Positions 1-9,030 of a stretch of DNA of 42,255 nt are shown here, piece by piece (positions within the stretch are counted from its first letter, which is position 1; each line of letters opens with the position of its first letter). The notes below the pieces were generated by a model that saw only the letters and a list, made by a program, of their open reading frames with translations, searched no databases and was not told the DNA's origin. This stretch comes from JBEIDK01 sp040383485 (GTDB lineage Bacteria > Bacteroidota > Bacteroidia > UBA4408): the NCBI GenBank assembly GCA_040383485.1, contig JBEIDK010000014.1, positions 1 to 42,255 of the forward strand, written 5' to 3'. The translations under genes were made by a program, and so were the position numbers.

Positions 1-1050
1 CAAATGATTGGAATGTTAATTGGTGGAATTGTTTGGGGAATTTTAGGTGATAAAAAAGGTAGATTAAAAGTTTTATTTGGTTCCATTATATTGTATTCAA
101 TTGCAAATATTTTAAATGCATTCGCTACCACGGTAGAGATGTACTCAATTATAAGATTTGTAGCAGGAGTTGGACTTGCTGGTGAGCTTGGTGCAGGCAT
201 TACACTCATTAGTGAAACAATGGACAAAGAAAATCGTGGATATGGAACCATGGTTATTGTTACGTTTGGCGCTTTAGGTGCTGTGCTTGCAGCCGTTGTT
301 GCTGATATTTTTGATTGGAAAATTGCTTATATCGCTGGAGGTGTTTTAGGTTTAGGCTTACTTGCTTTAAGGGTAGGAACCATGGAAAGTAAAATGTTCA
401 AAAACATTGAGAATACAGACGGATTAAAAGGAACATTTTTATACTTATTTACACACCCCAAAAGATTTTTAAAATATTTGAGTTGTATACTTATTGGCTT
501 GCCAATATGGTTTATTGTTGGTGTATTAATTGCATTATGTGAAACATTTGCCAATCAAATTGGTGTTATTGGTAATATAAAAGTAAGTACTGCAATAGCT
601 ATGAGCTATGTTGGATTGAGCATTGGTGATTTGCTTTCTGGAACATTGAGCCAATTTCTAAAAAGCAGAAAAAAAGTTATCATAATATTTTTATTAATGG
701 CTTCTACAGTTATTGCAATTTATCTATTCTCAAACAATATAACAGTAAAAACATTTTACTCACTATGTTTTGCCTTGGGTTTTTCTACTGGCTTTTGGGC
801 AATATTTGTAACCATTGCCTCAGAACAATTTGGCACAAACATAAGAAGCACCGTTACTAATACTGTACCTAATTTTGTGAGAGGTGCTGTAGTTCCAATA
901 ACCTTGACCTTTAAAAGTTTAATGATAAGTTATGGAGTAATTACTGCTGCATTAACTGTTGGCTCTGTATGCATTCTTTTGTCTTTAATATCGGTACTCT
1001 CAATTAAAGAAACCTTTGGTAAAGACTTAAATTATCTTGAAGAATTCTAA
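1..1050 (+). CDS. MFS transporter, 5'-truncated by window edge
   Basis: Major facilitator superfamily permease; the substrate cannot be told from sequence. The reading frame is open from base 1, so the true start lies outside the window and the ATG at base 4 is probably internal. The first visible motif is the family's loop 2-3 signature (GILGDKKGR), so roughly the first transmembrane helix is missing. The helix following it carries the RFVAGVGLAGELGAG pattern of helix 4 in the sugar/organic-acid type MFS. About ten further hydrophobic segments are spread over the remaining 348 residues. It ends with a short charged tail. The next gene follows after 121 bp with no obvious terminator. Family assignment is firm, substrate unknown. 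Confidence 0.85.
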   Translation, partial: QMIGMLIGGIVWGILGDKKGRLKVLFGSIILYSIANILNAFATTVEMYSIIRFVAGVGLAGELGAGITLISETMDKENRGYGTMVIVTFGALGAVLAAVVADIFDWKIAYIAGGVLGLGLLALRVGTMESKMFKNIENTDGLKGTFLYLFTHPKRFLKYLSCILIGLPIWFIVGVLIALCETFANQIGVIGNIKVSTAIAMSYVGLSIGDLLSGTLSQFLKSRKKVIIIFLLMASTVIAIYLFSNNITVKTFYSLCFALGFSTGFWAIFVTIASEQFGTNIRSTVTNTVPNFVRGAVVPITLTFKSLMISYGVITAALTVGSVCILLSLISVLSIKETFGKDLNYLEEF

Positions 1051-1171
1051 ACTATCAAGTATTTAAATCCATTTTGTTAGAATAAACATTTATACTGATT
1101 AACTATACTATACGCAATTCAAAATAATTTATTTCTTTGCTTAAAATTTTATAAATGTTAATCTTTAAACA

Positions 1172-1768
1172 ATGAGAATTAAAATTACAATAAAAATCCT
1201 TTTAACCACTTTGGTTGTATCTTCAATGTTTCTTGCTTCGGGTTGTAAAAAATTATTCGAACATCAGGTTACGCCAACATTTAGTATGTACAGCGGAGTT
1301 TTTGACATTGATTCAAACTCAGTTGATACAGCAACTGGACTTAAACTCTTTAAACTTACCAATCCATTTACACTTAATATCGATAGTGTATTAACTGCCA
1401 ACAAAGTGGACATTAAAGATATAAATTCATTAGTAGTTACTAGTGCAAAAGCGGTAATAATAGATACCGATCCTAACCCTTATACTTCAAATTTATTCAA
1501 AACTTTCGAGGGTTCATTAAGAAATTCTGCTACTTCAACAACGGGTCAAATAATGTTCTTAGCAGACTATGACATTTCTAGAAATAATGACAAAGAATTT
1601 GATATTAATAAAAAAGATGATGGCTATGATGTGAAAGAATACATTAACGGAACTAATAAATTCTTGTATTTAAATGGCGTTTTGAATCAAACAATTACCC
1701 ATAAGTTTAAGTTAGCGCTAAAAATCACCTATTACCTTGATGGTAAATCCACAAAAATTGGAATATAA
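1172..1768 (+). CDS. putative lipoprotein of unknown function
   Basis: A 198-residue protein with a basic N-terminus, a hydrophobic stretch and a lipobox (LASGC, Cys25) followed by two lysines, so it is likely exported and lipid-anchored. The mature part has no motif I recognise. It is rich in Asp, Asn, Thr and Lys with alternating hydrophobic residues, as in small beta-sandwich lipoproteins of Bacteroidota. It stands alone between the MFS gene and a strong terminator, so it is probably monocistronic or the last gene of the MFS transcript. Function unknown; the lipoprotein call is solid. Confidence 0.7.
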   Translation: MRIKITIKILLTTLVVSSMFLASGCKKLFEHQVTPTFSMYSGVFDIDSNSVDTATGLKLFKLTNPFTLNIDSVLTANKVDIKDINSLVVTSAKAVIIDTDPNPYTSNLFKTFEGSLRNSATSTTGQIMFLADYDISRNNDKEFDINKKDDGYDVKEYINGTNKFLYLNGVLNQTITHKFKLALKITYYLDGKSTKIGI

Positions 1769-1790
1769 TAGATTTTCCATATCAAAACTA

Positions 1791-1823
1791 AAAAGCCCTA
1801 GTAAAATAGGGCTTTTAATTTTT
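1791..1823 (+). terminator. intrinsic terminator after the lipoprotein gene
   Basis: A perfect 10-bp stem (AAAAGCCCTA / TAGGGCTTTT) with a 6-nt loop, then AATTTTT. It begins 22 bp after the stop codon of the lipoprotein gene. The A-rich left flank means it could also act on the other strand. Confidence 0.85.
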
Positions 1824-1910
1824 ATAAAAACTTTTTAATCATTTTATTTGACTTAATATCTAGTATTTTTTTTCAATAAACTCCTTACCATAAACATTAA
1901 GTAATAATTA

Positions 1911-1918
1911 TATGTTTG
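1911..1918 (+). promoter_or_regulatory. putative Bacteroidota -7 promoter element
   Basis: TATGTTTG matches the Bacteroidota -7 consensus TAnnTTTG exactly and lies 21 bp before the ATG of the cytochrome-like gene. No convincing -33 TTTG is seen at the usual 19-21 bp distance, and such 8-mers occur by chance in AT-rich DNA. Confidence 0.35.
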
Positions 1919-1939
1919 TGTTATTAAATTTCTTAGAAC

Positions 1940-3886
1940 ATGCGATTTAAAAAAGTTGGAATTGCAATTATATTAACGCTAATTTCATATGGATTATCAA
2001 TGCTACTCTCATCAACCAATGAGGCTAAGAGCACCTTTCATAGCAAGGATGAATTATTAAAATTAAAACAATTAATTGCTTCACCATTACAACCCGGCGA
2101 ATACTTTCTAACTTCTTACCATTGTAGAGGATGTCATGGTCCTGATTTAGCGCAGAACTCAAATATTAATGAAGCTGGAGAAGACATAAATTTAGTTGAC
2201 CGCTGGGAAAGTTCAATGATGGCACTTAGCGCAAAAGACCCATTTTGGAGAGCAAAAGTTAGGCAAGAAATACTATTAAATCCAAACCATGCTGGTGAAA
2301 TACAAAACAAATGTTTGGACTGTCATGCTCCGATGGGCGCCTATACCTCGAAATTTCACGGCAATCAATTTTACGGTTTAGCCGATATGGACAGCGACTC
2401 ACTTGGGCGTGATGGGGTATCCTGTGCTTCTTGTCACACCATCAAAAACAATGGCTTAGGTTCTATGTTCTCAGGCAATATTCCTTTTGATACAACCCAT
2501 GTTATTTACGGTCCATTTGTAAACCCATCAGTTGCCCAAATGCAATTGTACGAAGGCTACACTCCAACCCATAGTACTCACATGGACCAATCAAAAGTTT
2601 GTTCTTCTTGTCATACTTTAATAACCCAAACTTTTGATTTGAACGGTAATTTAACTGGAGGAGAATTTTTCGAACAATCAACCTATCACGAATATTTAAA
2701 TTCCAGTTTTCCAGCTAATAATATTAAGTGTCAAACTTGTCACATGCCAAAACTCAGCGACCCAATAATTATAGCAAATGGATTTCAAGGCCTAACACCG
2801 CGAACACCTTTTAATCAGCACAGTTTTGCGGGTGCAAATTTTTTCATGCTCAACCTCATAAAAAATAATAAAGAAAGCTTGAATGTGGCAGTGCCTGATG
2901 TAAGGTTCGATTCAACCATTATTAACACACTTTTTCAATTACAACATAATTCTATAGAGCTTGATGCTACTATTGATAGTACCAACTCGGATACAGCATT
3001 TTTTAAAGTAAAAATAAAAAACAAAACTGGACATAAATTCCCGTCTGCTTATCCATCAAGAAGGGCTATATTACAATTTATTGTCACAGACGCCAATAAT
3101 GATACTGTTTTCTCATCCGGTACTTTTAATTCTCAATATAGGGTAGTTGGAGAAAATCAATCATTTGAACCACATCACAACATCATCAGAAATAGTGGTA
3201 CTCCGCAGATTTACGAAATGATACCTGGTGACGTAAATGGAAACTTTACCTCAGTATTAGAGAGGGCTGCAATACTATTAAAGGACAATAGATTACCTCC
3301 TTTAGGATTTTCAACCTTGCATCAAAGCTACGATACAACAAAAATTAGTAATGATGCTTTACAAGACAATGATTTTAATAAAGTAAATAATATTGAAGGA
3401 AGTGGAACCGATTTTATACATTTTAATGTCCCTATTTCACAAGTAACTAGTAACATAAAAGTACGTGCAAAAATGTACTATCAATCAGTACCACCCAAAT
3501 GGGTTGATGAGTTATTTTCATTGAACTCTACTGATATTAATAAATTTAAAACTATGTATCAGAATGCTGACCAAAATCCAGTACTAATGGTTACTGACAG
3601 TATTGAGAACATTCAATTACCAGTAAATATTAAACAAGTTGCCATTGGAAAATTAAGCATTTATCCAACAATTTTGGAAGGAAATGAACTTTTTATTTCG
3701 GCAAACAATTATGAAAATATTAATACTATTCAAATATTTAACTCACTTGGCAAAAGTGTTTACACTAATGAAAATAATAATTTAAGATATTTAAAAAGAC
3801 TAGAATTTGAATATCCAACTGGCGTTTATTTTATAAAGATTTCAACAAACAAAAAAAGATATTATTTTAAAATAGTTAAGTTATAA
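1940..3886 (+). CDS. secreted multihaem cytochrome c-like protein with T9SS sorting domain
   Basis: A 648-residue exported protein. Residues 1-25 form a signal peptide or N-terminal anchor. Five c-type haem motifs CXXCH are present at residues 62-66 (CRGCH), 125-129 (CLDCH), 162-166 (CASCH), 221-225 (CSSCH) and 264-268 (CQTCH), as in the cytochrome c-554 / multihaem families. A beta-rich middle region (about 300-560) follows. The last ~80 residues form a T9SS type A sorting domain (KLSIYPT..., NSLGKSVYTN, PTGVYFIKIS). Export through T9SS would place the haems on the cell surface or outside. The next gene, also a T9SS cargo, follows 49 bp downstream and may be co-transcribed. The redox partner and substrate are unknown; haem attachment and T9SS export are inferred from motifs. 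Confidence 0.85.
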   Translation: MRFKKVGIAIILTLISYGLSMLLSSTNEAKSTFHSKDELLKLKQLIASPLQPGEYFLTSYHCRGCHGPDLAQNSNINEAGEDINLVDRWESSMMALSAKDPFWRAKVRQEILLNPNHAGEIQNKCLDCHAPMGAYTSKFHGNQFYGLADMDSDSLGRDGVSCASCHTIKNNGLGSMFSGNIPFDTTHVIYGPFVNPSVAQMQLYEGYTPTHSTHMDQSKVCSSCHTLITQTFDLNGNLTGGEFFEQSTYHEYLNSSFPANNIKCQTCHMPKLSDPIIIANGFQGLTPRTPFNQHSFAGANFFMLNLIKNNKESLNVAVPDVRFDSTIINTLFQLQHNSIELDATIDSTNSDTAFFKVKIKNKTGHKFPSAYPSRRAILQFIVTDANNDTVFSSGTFNSQYRVVGENQSFEPHHNIIRNSGTPQIYEMIPGDVNGNFTSVLERAAILLKDNRLPPLGFSTLHQSYDTTKISNDALQDNDFNKVNNIEGSGTDFIHFNVPISQVTSNIKVRAKMYYQSVPPKWVDELFSLNSTDINKFKTMYQNADQNPVLMVTDSIENIQLPVNIKQVAIGKLSIYPTILEGNELFISANNYENINTIQIFNSLGKSVYTNENNNLRYLKRLEFEYPTGVYFIKISTNKKRYYFKIVKL

Positions 3887-3935
3887 TTATTTTATACCTT
3901 CACTCCACAAAACAAAAAATAAATATTAATAAAGC

Positions 3936-6854
3936 ATGAGAAAAATTACTTTAAAATCATTGCTGACATCTGTATTTTCTATAGTTATAGCAAGTTCAAA
4001 TGCGCAGTTTTCATTTACAAATTCCAACTCTCTGTTATCTACTCCTTCGTATAGTGGATGTGCAATTTCAGTAGTTGACCTTGATGGAGATGGACTAGAT
4101 GACATTATCAAAATGAATCAATCGACGGATTTAGTGATTGACATGCAAAACAAAAACGGCTCGTTTACACATCACAATCTTGGAAATATATCTGGTAATT
4201 CGAAGGTTTGGGGTATGGCAGTTGCTGATGTTGACCATAATGGGATTAAAGATGTTGTAACTGGACCAAACGGAACAGTTTATCTTGTTAAGTTATTCAT
4301 GAATGCAGGTGTAATTACAAAAACTACAAGCACACTTGCAGGGTCATACTTTGTACAAAATATAACCTTTGGAGATATTAATAATGATGGCTGGGTTGAC
4401 TTGGCAGTATGCGATGATAATGATTATATGAAAATTTATCAAAATAATGCAGGCTCCTTAAACTTAACAACTTCTCTTATCAATACCGAAATAAATCCTG
4501 GAATGACTGTTGGCGGAGACCCATATGATTCGGGAAATTATGGAAGTGTATGGTTGGATTTTGATAATGATGGTGATTTAGATTTATACATAGCCCACTG
4601 CCGACAGAGTGCCAATACTAATACAGACCAAAGAAGAAGGGATAGACTTTTTGTGAATAATGGAAACAACCAATACACAGAAAGTGCAGCATTATATGGA
4701 ATTGAAATAACTGATTTTAAGCAAACTTGGACAACTAGTTTTGGCGACATTGATAACGATGGTGACTTTGATGTTGTTATGACCAATCATGGTGAAAATA
4801 GTCAAATATTAGAAAATGATGGAGACGGATACTTTAACGATATTACTATATCAACTGGCTTTGAAACCAATGTTGACCCAATTGAGTCAATTACAGAAGA
4901 CTTTGATAATGATGGTTATGTAGATATATTAATTAGTGGTGGTGGTAATTCTGCTAATCCTTGGATTGTTTATCACAATAATGGTGACAAAACTTTCACC
5001 AAATTAAATAATGTTTTCCCATCAATGAATAAAGCTATGCTTTCGTTTGCAACAGGAGATTTAAATCATGATGGAGCAATAGATGTTTTTGCCACTTATG
5101 GGAATGTTTATAATTCTCCGACTAGTTTTCAAGATGTTTTATTTTTAAACAATAAAAATGTTCAAAATCACTTTATTACTTTTGATTTAGTTGGCACAGT
5201 TAGTAATTTGGGTGCTATTGGCGCAAGAGCTACAATCTATTATAATGGTGGTAAACAAATTCGTGAGGTAAGGTCTGGTGAGTCTTATGGTACAACCAAT
5301 TCATTTCAGCTACATTTTGGATTAGGTGACAAGACAAGTATTGACTCGGCGACTATTTCATGGCCATCTGGTGTTAAAACACATATTGGTAGTTTGGTAT
5401 CTGATGAATTTGTGAAAGTAGTTGAGAATGGTTGTATTGTATCTGGAAATGTTATTCCTGGTCCATTTGTTATATGTACAGGGCAAAGCGTAACACTTAA
5501 TGCTGCCAATGGATTTGCATCATATAGCTGGTCTAATTCTTCAACATCACAATCAATAATTACATCAACACCTGGAATGTATAATGTAGAGGTAACTGAT
5601 GCCAATGGTTGTAAAAGCATTTCTCCCTCAGTTAGTGTTCAATTGAACCCTGACCAAACACCTACCCTTTCGTTAAATGGACAAGAAACATTTTGTCAAG
5701 GCTCTGCAACATCTATTGTTAGTACACCTGCAATTTCTTACAGTTGGGTAGGTCCAAATGGATTTACTGCAACTACACAATCAATTTCTCCTCAAGAAAC
5801 TGGAGCTTATTCAGTAACAATTCAAGGCAATTGTTCAACATTTACTAGTACACCTATTAGTGTGAATGTATTAGCATCAGCAGCTCCTGTAGCAAGTAGC
5901 TTAGTTTCAAATATTCCAAATACCTTTGTTCTAAATGCAACTGGTACTAATGGCAATTTAGAATGGTACGACCAACAAGTTGGAGGAAATTTGCTAGGAA
6001 CTGGTAACAGTTTCACCACTCCTCTAATTAATACAACTACAACATTTTATGTTCAAGACAAGGCAATTTACCCCGGTTCAGTAAATTATACTGGACAACC
6101 AACACATACTGGCCAAAGCCTTTATAGTGGAGCAACAGTAAATGGTGGACTTGACTTTGATGTTAGTGTGCCTTGTACCTTAAAAACGGTAAAAGTAATT
6201 ACTGCAACTGCTGGAATTCGTGAAATTCAATTATTAAACTCTTCAGGTACAGTTATTAACTCAATGAGTATAAATATTCCTTTAGACACAACAATCGTTA
6301 ATTTAAACTTCCCATTAACTCCTGCACTTGGTTATAGATTAACAACAAACTCAACAATAAACTCAGCAAACGTAGGAAGCATTAATCCTATGCTACAAAG
6401 AAGTTCATCAGGAGTGCAATACCCTTACAGTATTAATAATGTAATTTCAATTACTAATGGCCATACAGGCACTACTGGAAGTTCTACAGCATATTATTAT
6501 TTCTATGACTGGAAAGTTGAAGAACCATCTACTGTATGTAATAGCGTAAGGACTCCTGTTGAGGTAAATATAGACTTGACTGGCATTAAAGAACTAAAAT
6601 CAACCAATTTTATTGCAATCAACCCTAATCCTTCAAATGGCATCATCAACCTAAGTTCCACTAAAAGCTTAATTGGTAATATTGATGTTGAAATCTCAGA
6701 TTTAACAGGTAAAGTTATTGAACAAATAAGTTACAATGGAATTGTTGCTAATAAAGTTGAAGAATTGAATCTTTCATCTTTATCAAAAGGTATATATTTT
6801 ATTAAAGTAAATTCTTACACTGAACAATTTATAAAAAGATTAGTGATAGAATAA
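3936..6854 (+). CDS. FG-GAP/VCBS and ASPIC-UnbV (CRTAC-like) T9SS secreted protein
   Basis: A 972-residue secreted protein with a signal peptide ending near SSNAQ. The first ~400 residues contain seven calcium-binding-type repeats of the form DxDxDGxxD, for example DLDGDGLDD, DVDHNGIKD, DINNDGWVD, DFDNDGDLD, DIDNDGDFD, DFDNDGYVD and DLNHDGAID; these are FG-GAP/VCBS beta-propeller blades. Next comes an ASPIC/UnbV domain (LHFGLGDK, then WPSGVKT). After that there are Ig/PKD-like segments with paired Cys, a galactose-binding-like region, and a T9SS type A sorting domain (INPNPSNGIINL, SKGIYFIKVNS). This domain order is typical of CRTAC1-like surface proteins of Bacteroidota, thought to bind ligands or adhere. 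No catalytic site is seen. A clear terminator follows. Confidence 0.88.
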   Translation: MRKITLKSLLTSVFSIVIASSNAQFSFTNSNSLLSTPSYSGCAISVVDLDGDGLDDIIKMNQSTDLVIDMQNKNGSFTHHNLGNISGNSKVWGMAVADVDHNGIKDVVTGPNGTVYLVKLFMNAGVITKTTSTLAGSYFVQNITFGDINNDGWVDLAVCDDNDYMKIYQNNAGSLNLTTSLINTEINPGMTVGGDPYDSGNYGSVWLDFDNDGDLDLYIAHCRQSANTNTDQRRRDRLFVNNGNNQYTESAALYGIEITDFKQTWTTSFGDIDNDGDFDVVMTNHGENSQILENDGDGYFNDITISTGFETNVDPIESITEDFDNDGYVDILISGGGNSANPWIVYHNNGDKTFTKLNNVFPSMNKAMLSFATGDLNHDGAIDVFATYGNVYNSPTSFQDVLFLNNKNVQNHFITFDLVGTVSNLGAIGARATIYYNGGKQIREVRSGESYGTTNSFQLHFGLGDKTSIDSATISWPSGVKTHIGSLVSDEFVKVVENGCIVSGNVIPGPFVICTGQSVTLNAANGFASYSWSNSSTSQSIITSTPGMYNVEVTDANGCKSISPSVSVQLNPDQTPTLSLNGQETFCQGSATSIVSTPAISYSWVGPNGFTATTQSISPQETGAYSVTIQGNCSTFTSTPISVNVLASAAPVASSLVSNIPNTFVLNATGTNGNLEWYDQQVGGNLLGTGNSFTTPLINTTTTFYVQDKAIYPGSVNYTGQPTHTGQSLYSGATVNGGLDFDVSVPCTLKTVKVITATAGIREIQLLNSSGTVINSMSINIPLDTTIVNLNFPLTPALGYRLTTNSTINSANVGSINPMLQRSSSGVQYPYSINNVISITNGHTGTTGSSTAYYYFYDWKVEEPSTVCNSVRTPVEVNIDLTGIKELKSTNFIAINPNPSNGIINLSSTKSLIGNIDVEISDLTGKVIEQISYNGIVANKVEELNLSSLSKGIYFIKVNSYTEQFIKRLVIE

Positions 6855-6873
6855 TTTTAAATTAAAATTACAG

Positions 6874-6908
6874 AAAGGAGGAGCTCAATCATGATTCCTC
6901 CTTTTTTT
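6874..6908 (+). terminator. intrinsic terminator after the FG-GAP gene
   Basis: A 9-bp stem (AAAGGAGGA / TCCTCCTTT) closes a 13-nt loop and is followed by an uninterrupted T-run. It starts 20 bp after the stop codon. The loop and the start of the right arm include the palindrome AATCATGATT. Confidence 0.8.
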
Positions 6909-6976
6909 ATTATTGATAATTATCAGTGATTGAATTAGAGAGTTTTATATACATTGCAACGATTTTTTAATCAATT

Positions 6977-8329
6977 ATGGAGAAAAATTTTACACTAATA
7001 GGTGCTGGTTTAGTAGGGTCATTATTATCAATTTACTTGTCTAAGAGAGGTTATAATGTAAACGTTTTTGAGCGTAGGCCCGATATGAGAGTTACTGACG
7101 GATATCAAGGCAGAAGTATAAACTTGGCGTTAAGTGACCGTGGTTGGAAAGCATTAGAAGAAGTAGGGATTGCAGGTGAAATTAAAAAAATAGCAATTCC
7201 AATGTCTGGTAGGATGATGCATGGTATTGACGGAACACTAACCTACCAAGCCTACGGAAAGGAGGGCCAAGCAATATATTCTGTTTCTAGGGGAGCAATA
7301 AATGCCAAGTTAATGGATTTAGCTGAAAAACAACCCAATGTTAAAATTAATTTCAATGAAAGGGCTGAAGGTATAGACTTTAAGAACAATGTTGCATCAT
7401 TCACGAATTTAAAAAACGATAAAAAAACAGATATTAAATCCGATTTAATTGCTGGTTCCGATGGTGCTTTTTCTGCTGCACGTTTATCTAAGCAACTCAG
7501 TACCGACAGGTTTGAATACAATCAGTTCTATATTAATTGTGCTTATAAAGAGTTATACATTCCAGCAGGAGAGAATGGTGAATTTTTAATTGAAAAAAAC
7601 GCGTTGCACATTTGGCCGAGAGGCAAGTTTATGATGATTGCATTGCCTAATTTTGACGGTAGTTTTACTTGCACTTTATTTTTTCCACATACTGGCGAAA
7701 ATTCATTCGACACATTTGACACAGCAGAAAAAATTAAGACACTATTTGAATCAACTTTTGCAGATGCTGCCAAAATAATGCCTACTTACATTGAAGATTA
7801 TTTGGCAAATCCTGTTTCCTCATTAGTAACTGTTAAATGTGCACCTTGGAGCAATAAAAAAGATTTTTTCTTAATTGGTGATGCCGCCCATGCAATAGTG
7901 CCATTCTTTGGACAAGGAATGAATTGTGGGTTTGAAGACTGTTCTGTTCTTGATTCATTGATTGAAAAGCATGACCATAATTGGTTAGAAATCCTTCCAG
8001 AATACGAAACGCTCAGGAAACCAGATGGCGATGCCATTGCTGACTTAGCGGTTAATAACTTTTATGAAATGAGTGATAGGGTTAATGACCCTTCTTTTTT
8101 ATTACAGAAAAAAATTGAAGCTAATTTCAGCAGTAAATACCCTGAAAAATGGGTACCTGCATATAGTTTAGTAACTTTTAGCCCACATTTAAGGTATTCT
8201 TATGCCCTATCGCAAGGAAAAAAACAAGATGAACTTATGAGAGAAATTTTACAAATTCCAGACATAGAGCATTTATGGAATACCGAAATGGTTGAACAAA
8301 AAATACTAAGTTTGCTAACACAAAATTGA
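6977..8329 (+). CDS. kmo: kynurenine 3-monooxygenase
   Basis: FAD-dependent aromatic hydroxylase that converts L-kynurenine to 3-hydroxykynurenine with NADPH and O2, a step of tryptophan breakdown and of de novo NAD synthesis from tryptophan. The 450 residues match the usual family length. The N-terminal dinucleotide-binding fold carries GAGLVGSL and ends in an acidic residue (VFERRPDMR). The second FAD motif is GDAAHAIVPFFGQGMNCGFED near residue 305. The family-typical QGRSINLALSDRGWKALE stretch follows the first beta strand. No other kynurenine-pathway gene (kynurenine formamidase, kynureninase, 3-HAO) is in the window. A DUF6580 membrane gene follows at once on the same strand, and ribF, which makes FAD, is 0.7 kb further on. 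Confidence 0.93.
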   Translation: MEKNFTLIGAGLVGSLLSIYLSKRGYNVNVFERRPDMRVTDGYQGRSINLALSDRGWKALEEVGIAGEIKKIAIPMSGRMMHGIDGTLTYQAYGKEGQAIYSVSRGAINAKLMDLAEKQPNVKINFNERAEGIDFKNNVASFTNLKNDKKTDIKSDLIAGSDGAFSAARLSKQLSTDRFEYNQFYINCAYKELYIPAGENGEFLIEKNALHIWPRGKFMMIALPNFDGSFTCTLFFPHTGENSFDTFDTAEKIKTLFESTFADAAKIMPTYIEDYLANPVSSLVTVKCAPWSNKKDFFLIGDAAHAIVPFFGQGMNCGFEDCSVLDSLIEKHDHNWLEILPEYETLRKPDGDAIADLAVNNFYEMSDRVNDPSFLLQKKIEANFSSKYPEKWVPAYSLVTFSPHLRYSYALSQGKKQDELMREILQIPDIEHLWNTEMVEQKILSLLTQN

Positions 8330-8361
8330 TTTATATTTTTACGAAAAAATTTAACATAAAA

Positions 8362-8925
8362 ATGACAAAGAAAAATACAATATTATTTGTGATTGCTACT
8401 GTATTTACGGCATCAATTTCAAGATTAATGCCACATCCATTTAACTTTACTCCTATTATTGGCATGTCGCTTATGGCAGGCTCTGTATTGCAAAATAGAA
8501 AACTGTCTTTATTGGTGGTTTTATTATCAATGTTTATTAGTGATGTTTTAACCATTCACTTCATCAATTTTAACTATTCAACATACATTGGTTATTTCTC
8601 ATCATTGAGTGCAATTTCAGTTTATGTCTCATTAGTGTTAATCGTATTGTTTTCTGAGAAAGTAAAGAATTTTAAGCCTTCTCTAAAATTAGCTTTTATT
8701 GGTCTATCATCTGGTTTGTTTTTCTGGATAATAACTAATTTAGGTGTTTGGTTAAGTGGCTCATTGCCATACCCTATTTCAATTGAAGGATTTACAGCAT
8801 GTTTTGCAGCGGCAATACCTTTTTTAAGCAATCAGCTAATTGGTGATGTATTATTTACAACAATATTTGCAGGCATATTTATTGCTTTTCAGAATGTAAA
8901 ATTCTTAAAAACACAAAAAGTTTAA
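8362..8925 (+). CDS. DUF6580 family membrane protein
   Basis: An integral membrane protein of 187 residues with about five hydrophobic helices. An upstream in-frame TTG at 8326 would overlap the end of kmo, but the ATG at 8362 gives a better N-terminus (MTKKNTILFVIATVF). The sequence around residue 25 (RLMPHPFNFTPIIGMSLMAG) and the following FISDVL pattern match DUF6580, a family annotated as putative transport protein. Its small size and helix count recall substrate-binding subunits of vitamin transporters, but that is only my inference. It lies 32 bp after kmo and is probably co-transcribed with it. Confidence 0.7.
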   Translation: MTKKNTILFVIATVFTASISRLMPHPFNFTPIIGMSLMAGSVLQNRKLSLLVVLLSMFISDVLTIHFINFNYSTYIGYFSSLSAISVYVSLVLIVLFSEKVKNFKPSLKLAFIGLSSGLFFWIITNLGVWLSGSLPYPISIEGFTACFAAAIPFLSNQLIGDVLFTTIFAGIFIAFQNVKFLKTQKV

Positions 8926-9030
8926 TTAATAACTAATTCGCGATTTAATTTTATATAATGCAAGCCAACTTGTTCATAGTTATCATAAGCGATGAACAAG
9001 ATTGGAATTGTTTGAATTCACTAAACCAAT

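Noticed and set aside
5306..5620. 104-codon minus-strand frame inside the FG-GAP gene
   Set aside because: It is antisense to a clearly real T9SS protein and has no family features of its own.
8926..9030. Possible FMN riboswitch before ribF
   Set aside because: The 105-bp gap is short and lacks the conserved helices of the FMN aptamer.
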